DNA from: Drechmeria coniospora
Lineage: Eukaryota; Ascomycota; Sordariomycetes; Hypocreales; Ophiocordycipitaceae
Length of the DNA stretch: 64,000 nucleotides
Assembly: GCF_001625195.1 (NCBI RefSeq)
Contig: NC_054389.1
Span: 12,210,520 to 12,274,519 of the forward strand
Direction: 5' to 3'
Below, piece after piece: positions 43,401-51,097 of this stretch. The translations under genes and the position numbers were made by a program. Within the stretch, counting starts at the first letter, position 1. Every line of letters begins with the position of its first letter. The notes below the pieces were generated by a model. It made no database searches. It had not been told where the DNA came from and worked only from the letters and a program-made list of their open reading frames with translations.

Positions 43401-43921
43401 TATGGACCAGTAAATGTCGTTTTCGGTTCGACAATTACTACTGTCCCCGTCTTATCAGTGCTGGATGGTGGTAGTGATAGCGTAATGGTATTGGTGCCTG
43501 TTCCGATGGCAGTAATGGTTGTATATGGTCCTGTGAATGTTTGCTGCGTTGTGCTCGGCTCTATTATTATAACTGTTCCGGTCTTGCCTGTTCCTATTGG
43601 ATTCAAAGATACTGTGGATGGGGCAGTACCGGTACCAATACCAGTAATTGTTGTATACGGTCCTGTGAATGTTGTCGAACCTGGATACGAAGTGTATGTC
43701 CTAATACTCGCTTTAGCATTGCCTTTATACAAGCACAGAGTTTTCTGTATATCATACCGAACATTATAGCTTTCAATTGTAGTTCCAGAGCATATTATTT
43801 GAAATGGCTGATAATCAACCACCACGGTCCCTTCATCATTGTGTATCGCTCCGTAAGTCAAGAGTATACACAACTGAAAGATGGCTAATTTTGCCAAGTT
43901 TTTTATGTTTTTTATATTCAT
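27443..43921 (-). CDS. giant secreted adhesin-like repeat protein, 5492 residues
   Basis: One uninterrupted exon from ATG at 43921. Layout: signal peptide 1-24 (KLAIFQLCILLTYG); a short unique region with two cysteines (25-82); three TFTGPYTT...GTGT...KTGTVIIIEP repeats (84-207) like those of yeast flocculin and ALS adhesins; about 100 tandem units of 37-38 residues (about 213-4140) of the form GGFSTVTTFGPTAGTSTIPP + GC-x3-C + TQIIVTVT; then five modules of about 269 residues (4150-5492). Each Thr-rich unit carries a paired cysteine (C-x3-C), probably a local disulfide. Such repeats normally form long O-glycosylated stalks. The modules (C-S-x-SGYLIQ, GVDLASGQLNL, DITPDGQY, ARFDLTTHTW, NDGARC) resemble the fungal DUF6923 propeller-like domain; this is from memory. 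There is no C-terminal GPI signal. The role is presumably adhesion or cell-surface binding. Both flanks are transposon-rich; no stop interrupts the gene. Confidence 0.85.
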   Translation of the reverse strand: MNIKNIKNLAKLAIFQLCILLTYGAIHNDEGTVVVDYQPFQIICSGTTIESYNVRYDIQKTLCLYKGNAKASIRTYTSYPGSTTFTGPYTTITGIGTGTAPSTVSLNPIGTGKTGTVIIIEPSTTQQTFTGPYTTITAIGTGTNTITLSLPPSSTDKTGTVVIVEPKTTFTGPYTTLTSKGTGLITSTITLVPTGTFKTGTIIIVNPTSSPNGGYTTETTLGPTPGTSLILPPPGCVNCPTTIIITQTPRILTEVTDGPVPGTSTILPPPECIGSCPTRVIVTVVVESTFGPTPGTSTILPPAGCTTNCNIRIIVTATGGFTTEITDGPVPGTSTVPPPPGCQGKCPTRIIVTRVGGHITQSTYGPMPGTSTILPSAECIGNCPTRIIITITAGYTTASTFGPVPGTSTILPPPGCIGYCPTRIIVTRTAGYVTSKTFGPTPGTSTIPPLVDCTGNCQTIIIITETGGFVTESTYGPTPGTSTVLPLAGCEGYCPTKIIVTRTAGLITEVTYGPIPGISTIPPEAGCVGNCPTRIIVTVGPNGGATTESTYGPTAGTSTIPPSLGCVGNCPTRIIVTIGTTGLIIESTYGPTAGTSTILPTAGCVGDCPTRIIITVATTGVIVESTSGPTAGTSTILPSAGCIGNCPTRIIVTVGPTGGTTTESTYGPTAGTSTIPPSAGCIGYCPTRVIVTIGTTNAITESTYGPTAGTSTILPSSGCIGNCPTRIIVTVGTTGLIIESTYGPTAGTSTILPTAGCVGDCPTRIIITVATTGVIVESTSGPTAGTSTILPSAGCIGNCPTRIIVTVGPTGGTTTESTYGPTAGTSTIPPSAGCIGYCPTRVIVTIGTTNAITESTYGPTAGTSTILPSSGCIGNCPTRIIVTVGTTGLIIESTYGPTAGTSTILASSGCVGNCPTKIIVTVGTTGVITQSTVGPVPGTSTILPSSGCVGNCPTTIIITVGTSSGYTTITTFGPTHGTSTIPPPPGCTENCYTQIIVTVTGGFSTITTFGPTAGTSTIPPSPGCTSNCFTQIIVTQATTGVVTQSTVGPTAGTSTILPSSGCVGNCPTTIIVTVGITQGIITVSTFGPTAGTSTILPTNSECPDAALMRRHGLEPRNENCVTTIIVTIATTGVITQSTTGPTAGTSTILPSSGCIGNCPTTIIITVGISTGFSTITTFGPTAGTSTIPPPSGCSVNCYTQIIVTVTGGFSTITTFGPTAGTSTIPPPPGCTVDCFTQIIVTVAPTGGHITQTTYGPTAGTSTILPSNACTGFCPTTIIVTATGGFSTVTTFGPTAGTSTIPPPTGCTVNCYTQIIVTIAHTGGIITETTYGPTAGTSTILPSTGCIGFCPTTIIVTATGGFSTVTTFGPTVGTSTVSPPPGCTVNCFTQVIVTLTGGFSTRTTFGPTAGTSTILPPQGCTVDCFTQIVVTVASTGGLITETTYGPTAGTSTILPSNECTGFCPTTIIVTATGGFSTVTTFGPTAGTSTIPPQPGCTVNCYTQIIVTVAPTGGLITETTYGPTAGTSTILPSTGCTGLCPTTIIVTATGGFSTVTTFGPTAGTSTVPPPPGCSVNCYTQIIVTVSPTGGLITETTYGPTAGTSTVLPSSGCTGFCPTAIIVTATGGFSTVTTFGSTAGTSTVPPPPGCTVNCFTQIIVTVTGGFSTVTTFGSTAGTSTIPPASGCSVNCYTQIIVTVTGGFSTITTFGPTAGTSTIPPPPGCTVDCFTQIIVTVAPTGGHITQTTYGPTAGTSTILPSNACTGFCPTTIIVTATGGFSTVTTFGPTAGTSTIPPPTGCMVNCYTQIIVTLTPTGGLITETTYGPTAGTSTVFPSSGCTGFCPTTIIVTATGGFSTVTTFGPTAGTSTVPPPPGCTVNCFTQIIVTVTGGFSTVTTFGPTAGTSTIPPPTGCTVNCYTQIIVTVAPTGGLITETTYGPTAGTSTILPSNGCTGFCPTTIIVTATGGFSTVTTFGPTAGTSTVPPLPGCTVNCVTHIIVTVTGGFSTVTTFGPTPGTSTILPPTGCTVNCYTQIIVTVAPTGGLITETTYGPTAGTSTLLPSSGCTGFCPTTIIVTATGGFSTVTTFGPTAGTSTVPPPPGCTVNCFTQIIVTVTGGFSTVTTFGPTAGTSTILPPTGCTVNCYTQIIVTVAPTGGLITETTYGPTAGTSTVLPSSGCTGFCPTTIIVTATGGFSTVTTFGPTAGTSTVPPPPGCTVNCFTQIIVTVTGGFSTVTTFGPTAGTSTILPPTGCTVNCYTQIIVTVAPTGGLITETTYGPTAGTSTVLPSSGCTGFCPTTIIVTATGGFSTVTTFGPTAGTSTVPPPPGCTVNCFTQIIVTVTGGFSTVTTFGPTAGTSTILPPTGCTVNCYTQIIVTVAPTGGLITETTYGPTAGTSTVLPSSGCTGFCPTTIIVTETGGFSTVTTFGPTAGTSTVPPLSGCTVNCITQIIVTVTGGFSTVTTFGPTAGTSTIPPPTGCTVNCYTQIIVTVAPTGGLITETTYGPTAGTSTLLPSSGCTGFCPTTIIVTATGGFSTVTTFGPTAGTSTVPPPPGCTVNCFTQIIVTVTGGFSTVTTFGPTAGTSTIPPPTGCTVNCYTQIIVTVTPTGGLITETTYGPTDGTSTILPSSGCIGNCATTIIITVGTTGYIVTITTTGPTAGTSTVLPTNSECPDASLMRRNGLAVRNENCPTTVIITVIPSGSLSTITTFGPTAGTSIIPPSSGCTVNCITQIIVTITGGFSTSITFGPTAGTSIIPPLPGCTVNCFTQIIVTLTGSLVTQTTIGPTAGTSTIPPLPGCTINCITTVIVTATGGLSTITTFGPTEGTSTIQPPPACTVNCVTQIIVTVTGGLSTSITFGPTAGTSTIPPPSGCTVNCFTQIIVTLTGSLITQTTFGPTVGTSTVPPPPGCTVNCITTVIVTATGGLSTVTTFGPTEGTSTIPPPPGCTVNCVTQIIVTVTGGLSTSITFGPTAGTSTIPPPPGCTVNCLTHIIVTLTGGLITQTTFGPTAGTSTIPPPTGCTVNCVTTVVVTATGGFSTSTTFGPTAGTSTIPPLPGCTINCFTQIIVTLTGSLITSTTFGPTAGTSTIPPPAGCTVNCITTVIVTATGGFSTSTTFGPTAGTSTIPPPPGCTANCFTQIIVTLTGGLITQTTFGPTAGTSTIPPPAGCTVNCVTTVVVTATGGFSTSTTFGPTAGTSTIPPPVGCTVNCFTQIIVTLTGGLVTSTTFGPTAGTSTIQPPTGCTVNCVTTIIVTATGGFSTSTTFGPTAGTSTIPPPVGCTVNCFTQVIVTLTGGLVTSSTFGPTAGTSTILPPTGCTVNCVTTIIVTATGGYSTSTTFGPTAGTSTIPPPPGCTVDCFTQIIVTLTGGLVTSTTFGPTVGTSTILPPAGCTVNCVTTIIVTATGGLSTSTTFGPTAGTSTIPPSPGCTVDCFTQIIVTLTGGLVTSTTFGPTAGTSTIPPPSSCTVNCVTTIIVTATGGFSTSTTFGPTAGTSTIPPPPGCTINCFTQIIVTLTGGLVTSTTFGPTAGTSTILPPAGCTGNCVTTIIITATGGFSTSTTFGPTAGTSTVPPPPGCTIDCFTQIIVTLTGGLVTSTTFGPTAGTSTIPPPAGCTVNCVTTIIVTATGGFSTSTTFGPTAGTSTVPPPPGCTVDCFTQIIVTLTGGLVTSTTFGPTAGTSTISPPAGCTVNCVTTIIVTATGGFSTSTTFGPTAGTSTVPPPPGCTIDCFTQIIVTLTGGLVTSTTFGPTAGTSTISPPAGCTVNCVTTIIVTATGGFSTSTTFGPTAGTSTIPPTPGCTVDCFTQIIVTLTGGLVTSTTFGPTAGTSTIPPPAGCTVNCVTTIIVTATGGFSTSTTFGPTAGTSTIPPTPGCTVNCFTQIIVTLTGGLVTSTTFGPTAGTSTIPPPTGCTVNCVTTIIVTATGGISTSTTFGPTAGTSTIPPPPGCTVNCFTQIIVTLTGGLVTSTTYGPTAGTSTIPPPLSCTINCVTTIIVTATGGLTTETTFGPTPGTSTIPPPPGCSVNCVTTVIVTATGGLITETTFGPTPGTSTVQPSSGCTGNCPTRIIITQVLNTATTTTITTGTIPGTSTVLPSSDCTQPCTTRIIITVPSNIIVTTTVSGTLPGTITVSPPVDCTHPCTVSVVITATSVPPPRLNCSISGYLIQQGSNSADPIQLYGVDLASGQLNLLNANVAPNIARINAIGFNAVDNYIYGATNTGALVRIGAGGTAQLLNINLPYTSINSGDITPDGQYIILGGIATADMPEANFQWSQVDLSDSSSPNFGAVVSSGTARHSGFYVSDIGYVPGGGNAMYAFGFGPIGCGTGPPSTCSASNIARFDLTTHTWSVLKHLYSVGSNSIGAVYGSNDGYLYGSDNGSGNIYRINVVTNGPVQLVSRTGQITTNNDGARCVDAISPITNETLPLDCSLSGYLIQKGSNTNDPIQLYGVDLASGQLNLINGNVAPDINYINAIGYNAKDGFIYGSSRTGQLVRIGDGGTATLLSTTLPYTSINSGDITPDGQYIILGGIATADMPEANFQWSQVDLSDSSSPNFGAVISSGTARHSGFYVSDIGYVPGGGNAMYAFGFGPIGCGTGPPSTCSASNIARFDLTTHTWSVLKHLYSVGSNSIGAVYGSNDGYLYGSDNGSGNIYRINVVTNGPVQLVSRTGQITTNNDGARCVDAISPITNETLPLDCSLSGYLIQKGSNTNDPIQLYGVDLASGQLNLINGNVAPDINYINAIGYNAKDGFIYGSSRTGQLVRIGDGGTATLLSTTLPYTSINSGDITPDGQYIILGGIATTDMPEANFQWSQIDLSDSSSSNFGAVVSSGTARHPGFYVSDIGYVPGGGNAMYAFGFGPVGCGTGPPSTCSASNIARFDLTTHTWSVLKHLYSVGSNSIGAVYGSNDGYLYGSDNGSGNIYRINVVTNGPVQLVSRTGQITTNNDGARCIDAISPITNGTLPLDCSISGYLLQKGSAASDPIQLFGVNLGSGQLNLINGNVAPGVTSINAIGYNVMDGFIYGTSGVGQLIRIGDGGISEVTGINTPFTSSNSGDITPDGQYIVLGGLATASTPEANYQWAQVDLSDSSSPNFGAVVVSGTARHAGFHVSDIGYVPGAGNAMYAFGFGPVGCGTICSSTNIARFDLSTHTWSVIKNLGSVGSNQIGAVYGSDDGFLYGHDNDSGNIYRIDVVNNGLVQLVSRTGQTTTNNDGARCINASQPILNSSSPLDCSVSGYLIQSGSAANSPIQLFGVDLGSGQLNLINGNVAPGVSYINGIGFNAIDSYIYGTISGGQLIRIGNGGITVTLPITMPYTNINSGDITTDGQYIVLGGLATASTPEANYLWAQVDLSNSSSPNFGAVVVSGTARHAGFHVSDIGYVSGAGNAMYAFGFGPVGCGTTCSSTNIARFDLSTHTWSVIKNLGSVGGNQIGAVYGSSNGFLYGQDNVSGNIYRIDVINNGLVQLVSNTGQASTNNDGARCVEASDPTVTISGTVAPTSTP
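31500..43285 (-). repeat. Thr-rich two-cysteine repeat array of the giant protein
   Basis: About 100 units of 111-114 bp. Higher-order blocks stand out: a 222-bp (two-unit) period at about 32060-33960, a 339-bp (three-unit) period at 36150-38520 with seven near-identical copies, a 459-bp (four-unit) pair at 41418 and 41877, and a segment of about 350 bp at 38510 repeated at 39962. The opposite strand is also open over long parts because of the codon pattern. Confidence 0.88.
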
Positions 43922-46615
43922 TATGTGCTCTCTGAGTGCAAATATCGGAGAGTTGGGAAGTGTTTGCTGTTAGTTGTTGAAGATAAAAACTGTGACGATA
44001 GCAACGCGGTTCAAGAACATCTGTTAGAAACAAGGTTCGTCCTACTAAACAATATAATATTTGGTGAAGCCTTGCAGTGAAATCCCATCCAAGCATGTTT
44101 AATTACGAATACTATCCCTATATATGTCTTGCACTTTCGTTTCCCTATTACGCTGCCAACGTGGATGTTCCGTTGTACTACACATATCGCTGCTCAGCGT
44201 GAAGTTAAATATAACTAGTCTTAGGCCGCCGAAACCAATCACCAAAACTATTACTACTGAATTGGGCTATTTCATACCGGATGCTAGAATTATGGCAAAA
44301 TGGTTTAGGGATTTAGTAAAGATGCTGTTCACCTGCCGGTTGCATGAAAAAGCTTAACGCCTAGATGAATGGTTGTGAATCATGACTTGTCATAAGCCAA
44401 AAGTTTGTCCGTCAATACCAGGAGAACTCAAATTTTAACTGGTGCAAGGTAACAATGTGTTGTGGCCGGAAAATAAACCACCAAAACCACACTATCAGGC
44501 TTAGTATCCCACGCGTTAGCTAATGGGGCTAGATCTCAGGCGATCGTTACCCAAATCTCGATTGTGGGTGAGCAACTCGACTCTAGCCCTACGCAGCTTC
44601 AATTAGCGATTATTTTGCTGCATGCATTCCCAACGGCATTACCACCACCGCCTCCTCTAGAAACATTAAAAACAAGGCGTATTTTGCGGTTGATACCGTC
44701 ATGATAGATTGATAGGAGTTTCGGCTTTCCCGCTACAGACGCATGCTTTGGAGCTGAGAGTGTGTGCGAGTGGCTACGGCCGCCCCAGAGTTGGGAATGC
44801 ACATTCGAGCACTGCTTTTCTTGCACCAGTAAATTTTGGAAGTGGGGTCGTGGGACTAGTTTGGAGCTTACCGACAACTTGGATTGCATGATTGAGTACT
44901 TGTACTTATCAAGAAACTGTCATCTGCTCACTAACTAGAGGGTTGAATCCGGAGAAAGCCAGGTTGTCGGGAGGCAGGACGCTTGCCGCAACAAAGGATG
45001 GCCAGCAGGCATGAGCATAGTGCGTCCATAACGCCACTTCCAGCCAGCAACATATTGAAACAGGGATGAAGCTACAAGGGCTTGCTCGTCTCCATCGGTG
45101 GCGCCGTGCAGTGCTACTACTACTACTAGAGTCAAGAGCTTGTTCGCCAAGGCCGCTAGGGTTGACCAACCTGTAGATGAAGTCAGTATAGCGTCGATAA
45201 AATTTCGATCGATTGACGAAAGTACTGACAATGCCGCTAAAGAGCCTGTTTAAGAGTAACTACTTTGAATAGCTTACCCGGTCCACGGGAGGACAAAAAG
45301 AAATGGAGAAAGAGGATGACGGATGTTCATCTTCCGAAAATATTACTAGGGGTAAGACCGGCACGCACGAGGCGCAACCCATCGTACCAAACCAAAAGAA
45401 CAGCAACCGAATAGCCTGAAATTCCAGGATGGAGAAATGCTCCCACAGCGGCCAGCATGGTCGGATTCAGTCTGGCATCTCGTAGTACATTACGGCATCT
45501 CGCAATCTCAACCACAGGCTTACAACTACAACTACACTCTAGGTATTGTGGGCAACCGATACAAAACCCCATCCAGCGCTTTTCTCAGTAGAGTCCAAGT
45601 GATGGGGTATTTATTAGCCTTTAACATCATCTCATAAGATGGATTCGGGACCCTATGGCACAAACTACTGTATTTTGGTGCTTAATAATTGATCAACGTC
45701 TCTATCCACCCTATTGCGACCCGATGCGGCGGAAGAGTTTGCGCGGTCCTTGTGAGCTACTGATGACAACGCTCCATTATTTTGCTTGATACGATACGAC
45801 ATCCCAATCCACTCGCCAAGGTCCTTGCCTAGCAATCATCGAACGGCATTGTCAGATTTGCCACGGTCAATCATCGCGTGGTCCAGCAACCAACCACAAT
45901 GGCGCATTTTTCGATACTAACCACTACCGTCGTGGCATATTGTTAGCCGTAAGGTCACATGGCGACTAGAGTTAACTATGAGGCAGTTTCTTAACAAAGT
46001 TTACGCAAGGAAGCTTGGGGAGAAAAGTCTACGTATCTAGCAATATGGGAAACCACTGTCTACGGACCTCTCGTTGTCGCCCTATTACATCAACTGGGTG
46101 CAAGTTTCGCCAGTTTGTGAAGTTTACATGAAAGAGCATGTCTAGTATTTGCATGTCGTATCGATTGCTGCCGCAGCAACAGTTGAAAATCACAGCAAAA
46201 ATGCTACAGATGCGTTGGGAAAGCACGCACCAATACTTGGTGTGGGATGTGCTGACAAGGACTAATTCTGATTTCAAAATTGAGAATTAGCATTTGGTTC
46301 AAAATTGATCAACCGTCATTCCTGCAGCGCGGCTAAACGCCTCGTCCCGCTCGTCGACTATAATATGATGCAGAAAGTCCAAAGCGACCACCCAACGCTG
46401 GTAGACCGGAATGTGAATATCGGTGGTAGTGCTGACGCTCTGGACCTAGTAAGCACTTGGCAATATCCACCTTGTACTCTAACAACGGCAAGCCAAGACC
46501 GAGAAGAAGTTGCGAGTTATGGGTTTCCTTAGCCTCTCCACGCCCTCTTTGCTCGTCTTTCCTGTCCCTGAGATGACACGGCACGCTCGTACTCCGTATA
46601 AGTGGGGGGCGAAAG
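43922..46615. other. upstream of the giant gene; no supported gene
   Basis: The first 180 bases hold the presumed promoter of the giant gene (a TATTATATTG-like box near 44055 on the minus strand). The rest is of average composition with many short frames. A minus-strand zone at 44909-45640 has several hydrophobic open stretches and a possible intron (GTAAGC near 45277), but no reading joins into a recognisable protein. It may be a decayed gene. Confidence 0.4.
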
Positions 46616-46694
46616 GTATTTGCCCATCCCCAAGTACTGTTTCTAAATTGAACTAGGTAAATTAGAAACATAGTACCTAAGAATGGGCAAATGC
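46616..46694. repeat. long imperfect palindrome (hairpin)
   Basis: GTATTTGCCCATCCCCAAGT...GTTTCTAAATT at 46616-46649 is the inverted copy of AATTAGAAAC...GAATGGGCAAATGC at 46660-46694. About 30 of 34 positions pair around a 10-base loop. Confidence 0.75.
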
Positions 46695-47644
46695 AATCTG
46701 TTACATGCTGTAAGGCACGATGATCTCGCCATGAGCAAAATCCGGCATCTATCACGTGGAACCTTGACTCAGAGAGCTGAACGAGAGGTAAGTAGCTTCG
46801 CGCAGAAGCATAAGTCATGGATTGATACACTTGAAAACAGGCCATCGAATGTAACTGCAGCGAGTGGATGCAGTAAGATGTTTCCATTCCGACTGCAGAA
46901 TCTCTCGTGGCACTACTGGGAACAAAAGCTGGGACGCGTGTTCCATTGAGTGCTCCTCCTGCGCCGTTTGTTGAACCAACTTGCGATTTTTTTTCCCCCA
47001 ATAGACGTCAAACCGCACGGAATCCATTTGCAACGGCCGCATAATCGATAAACTCGTAGAAGATCATCGGGACTAAGCCCTGACCAATCCGGAATCGATG
47101 TGTCGTATTCTTTTGTCACTTGGTAACCGCACAATCAAGAGGATTACCAGCACCTTCTGCTCGAGTGATTGCAAGTTACTCCTGCCGGCCTTGATTCGCA
47201 GCAATCTGCAGGCTCGAAAATTACTGCCTTTGGCGCGCTAAAGAGATTCGTCACCGCCAGAGACTATAGAGTTAAGGAAATCGTAGCGCTACCATTCCCT
47301 AAAAGCGTACCACGTTACCGATTTGCCAAACGACTTGCTCCTCCTTAACATCACATGGCCGTATTCCTTGGCAGTTAACTCCTCCTGTCCAAGGCCAATT
47401 GGCAGGATCTGCTAGTACGATATATCGTGGGCATGTGAAGCTGCAAGTGTAGACTAGTTATGCAGATCATTACGCCAAAGATTCTGTAGCAGCAAAATTG
47501 CCCTTCGGACTTTGCCCGAAGGCTTTTTTGGCCGCCCTAGTAATTACTACGGCTTCTTAGCAATCTGTCCTACGTTGGCTATGGTGGCCAGCCGGATGCT
47601 TCGGAGCTTGTGGGCCGCTCTAGTCCTTTTGTGTCTCGGCGACT
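46695..47644. other. no supported gene
   Basis: Many frames are open but short, and frame changes would be needed to join them. Nothing is recognised. Confidence 0.4.
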
Positions 47645-49280
47645 TGTCTCACGTAACTCGGAATGCCCGGGGCTTTTGCTCCGAATGCTTGGATCAAGGA
47701 CTAAAACTTAGTTGCGCGGGCCTGATGGATGCGGGGGGTTGGTTAGCAGGATTAGCGCTTTAATCTGCAAACCACCATAACAGATCAAGGAAACCCACAA
47801 ACTCCTTCTACTCGGTAGGATTATCCAGGACAATAGAATAGGTGTCTCCTTCCACCGGATTAGGATCCTCCAAAAACCGATTTTCTGACGGTAACTCGGG
47901 ATGCCCGGGGCTTTTGCTCCGAATGCTTGGATCAAGGACTAAAACTTAGTTGCGCGGGCCTGATGGATGCGGGGGGTTGGTTAGTAGGATTAGCGCTTTA
48001 ATCTGCAAACCACCATAACAGATCAAGGAAACCTACACTCCTTCTACTCGGTAGGATTATCCAGGACAATAGAGTAGGTGTTTCCTTCCACCGGACTTGG
48101 ATCCTTCAAAAGCCAATTTTCCGACGGTGACCTGGGGCTTTTGCTCCGAAAGCTTGGGTCAAGGACTAAAACTTAGTTGCGCGGACTTAGTGGATGCAGG
48201 GGGTTGGTTAGCAGGATTAGCGTTTTAATCTGCAAACCACCATAACAGATCAAGGAAACCCACAAACTCCTTCTACTCGGTAGGATTATCCAGGACAATA
48301 GAATAGGTGTCTCCTTCCACCGGATTAGGATCCTTCAAAAACCGATTTTCCGACGGTAACTCGGGATGCCTGGGGCGTTTGCTCCGAAAGCTTGGGTCAA
48401 GGACTAAAACTTAGTTGCGCGGACTTAGTGGATGCAGGGGGTTGGTTAGCAGGATTAGCGTTTTAATCTGCAAACCACCATAACAGATCAAGGAAACCCA
48501 CAAACTCCTTCTACTCGGTAGGATTATCCAGGACAATAGAATAGGTGTCTCCTTCCACCGGATTAGGATCCTTCAAAAACCGATTTTCCGACGGTAACTC
48601 GGGATGCCTGGGGCGTTTGCTCCGAAAGCTTGGGTCAAGGACTAAAACTTAGTTGCGCGGACTTAGTGGATGCAGGGGGTTGGTTAGCAGGATTAGCGTT
48701 TTAATCTGCAAACCACCATAACAGATCAAGGAAACCCACAAACTCCTTCTACTCGGTAGGATTATCCAGGACAATAGAATAGGTGTCTCCTTCCACCGGA
48801 TTAGGATCCTTCAAAAACCGATTTTCCGACGGTAACTCGGGATGCCTGGGGCGTTTGCTCTGAAAGCTTGGATCAAGAACTAAAACTTAGTTGCGCGGGC
48901 TTAATAGATGCAGGGGGTTGGTTAGTAGGATTAGCGCTTTGATCTGCAAACCACTACAACAGATCAAGGAAACCCACAAACTCCTTCTACTCGGTAGGGT
49001 TATCCAGGACAATAGAATAGGTGTTTCCTTCTACCGGATTTGGATCCATCAAAAACCGATTTTCCGACGGTGACTTGGGATGCGGGGTTTTTGCTCCACA
49101 AAAATGGATTAAGGACTTAAAATTTGCTATAGTGGATGCGGAGGGTGGGTTGGGGGGATTTGCGCTTTGATCTTGAACTACTACAACATTTAAAGGAAAC
49201 CCGCAAACTCCTTCTACTCAATCGGTTTATCTAGGACAATACATATTACCTATCCATCCAAACCACCCTCTCCGCTAGAC
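47645..49280. repeat. 238-bp satellite, seven copies
   Basis: Landmark GTAACTCGGGATGCC-type heads lie at 47654, 47891, 48127, 48356, 48594, 48832 and 49070. Steps are 237, 236, 229, 238, 238 and 238. Each unit includes CAAGGACTAAAACTTAGTTG, GGTTGGTTAG(C/T)AGGATTAGCG, CCTTCTACTCGGTAGG and ATTATCCAGGACAATAGAAT. The copies at 48356 and 48594 look identical; the first and last are the most diverged. Confidence 0.88.
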
Positions 49281-50594
49281 TTCTATTCATTAAGAGAATA
49301 CGCCCCCTCGTTCTGTCAGATTAGATCGTCAACGTAACAGATGTATGGGCTCCGCTAGATCGTATCTGTTGTATGAAAGTACGCTTTTTTTCTGCCACTC
49401 GGACTACTTAGCAAATAGAATACCCGATTTGGATCTGTTAGGAAACGCACACCCTTTTCCAATGCCTAGGATCAACCAAGCTACAGACGTAGGCTTTCTA
49501 CTAGATTCTGGATCCATAACATGTTTAAGTTTTGCTAGCACCAGAGCCTCTAAGGCAAAGGCAAACATTTATACCAAGTACAGTTTATAAAGGACAAATA
49601 TATTACATCGTACAATAAAATAGAGTTCTCTAGTATGCGACACCATAATCTAATAACAGCGACAAGTCCATTAACATAACGCTGGGCCCGACTGCTAGAA
49701 CGATACTGTGTATCCTTGTGGCCAAGCCATACCTAAATAGACTTCGTTCAAGGATCTATTACTTACTAGCCTCATGACCGATTTATTTCGGTCCGGGGAC
49801 GTACATCATTGTGTTATGTAGTTGAAGATCAGATACCAGGCGTCCCCGTCATGTACCGATTCACGCCCGCTGGTCTACTGTACTTGCAGCCTGGTGCGAG
49901 CAAGCACAGTTGGTTCGCAACGGGCATCATAAAAACAGCACATCTCTGTGCCCGGTACGGCACTTGGAATCTCAACATCTGTCTTTTTCTTGTCAATGTA
50001 CCATGCCATGGCAGCATGAGTTTTCTCGTTGCGCAAAGTACTGTACTTGTACTTGTGCTTGTACTTTCTCCATGGCCGTGCGTGGGAGATCTATTATCAC
50101 TCATGGCCGTGCGTGGGAGATCTATTATCACTATAATGGACATGCCAAAATCACACCGACAACTCTTTCTTGCTACAAGTCATAGTCAGAGGATTTATTA
50201 GAATAATGCATATCCAAAAACAACGGAGCGCTTGGGGAAAGGAGTCGAGAACCTCCGAATTCTACTTGGAAGTATAACCAGTTTTGTTCAGCCAAGCCCG
50301 CCCTTGGACCTATGGGATAATTCTTTAAATAGCGTACTCATTTGCTGACTACATAAGGAATTTATACTACTCTGCAAATATTTTTATATGAGGTCCGAGA
50401 TGTTAGAAAACCTTGTAGGTTAGCACTAATGAGGTAGCTACAACAGCAATAGATATTCTTTTGTATAAATAGTATATGTGGATTGTTATTATTGTGTTGT
50501 CCCGAATTACCTAGGCTATAGTTGCAGGCATATTTATGCTTTAGGCACTTGTTCTGATACACTACAACCTATCGAATATTATAACTTAGCACAT
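49281..50594. other. no supported gene; contains a 31-bp tandem duplication
   Basis: A perfect two-copy repeat CATGGCCGTGCGTGGGAGAT + CTATTATCACT lies at 50071-50132, just after a GTACTTGTACTTGTGCTTG run. No gene is recognised in the rest. Confidence 0.5.
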
Positions 50595-50841
50595 TGCACA
50601 AATAGATAAATCTAGAGTACTCATAATTATACGAACCGTTTCCTCTATTCATACGATTTTTCGCCTAGCACCCTACAACTCCCCGCTAAAAGTTTTTAGT
50701 GCCTATGCAGTACAAAAAGATACAAGTAATTATCTTGAGTATAATTCTTGTTATTCCTCAATATCTTCCTCAATATCTCTCCAGATTCTATTAATACCTC
50801 GCCTTGTTGGAAGAGGCTATACAAAAATTACATTAGCTAAC
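50595..50841 (-). repeat. dispersed repeat C, copy 2
   Basis: The reverse complement matches 26597-26820. It ends abruptly at the LTR of element A2, which inserted into it. Confidence 0.65.
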
Positions 50842-51021
50842 TGTGTGATATATATATATAGTGGCCAATAGTAGACTAGGATCACGTAATCGTATGGGGC
50901 ACGATTCCAGAGAGGATAAAAGTGGCCACTTAGGGGCAGCCTCTTTTCCCTCCTTTCGTACCAAATTAAATCCATTAGAAGAGATCTCTTGTTACCAGTT
51001 TCCCCCAGAACCGAACCAACA
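50842..51021 (+). mobile_element. 5' LTR of copia element A2
   Basis: 180 bp, starting TGTGTGATATATATATATAG and ending GAACCGAACCAACA, very similar to the other family A copies. Confidence 0.85.
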
Positions 51022-51097
51022 AGTACAATCAGTCAGAACAAAAGCACAATGCAGAAAAATAGATAAAACAAATGTAATTAATAAAACAATAAATACA

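Noticed and set aside
31533..43769. Long plus-strand open frames (up to about 800 codons) across the giant gene
   Set aside because: They are antisense shadows created by the codon pattern of the repeats. They lack a signal peptide and a sensible domain, while the minus frame is open throughout with a signal peptide and clear modules.
44909..45640. Possible spliced gene with hydrophobic exons on the minus strand
   Set aside because: Candidate introns exist, but no combination gave a protein with a recognisable start and family. It is left as unresolved intergenic DNA.
46333..47001. 222-codon minus-strand frame
   Set aside because: It begins at TTG, has no domain, and overlaps a palindrome and other open frames. 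It is probably a chance frame.
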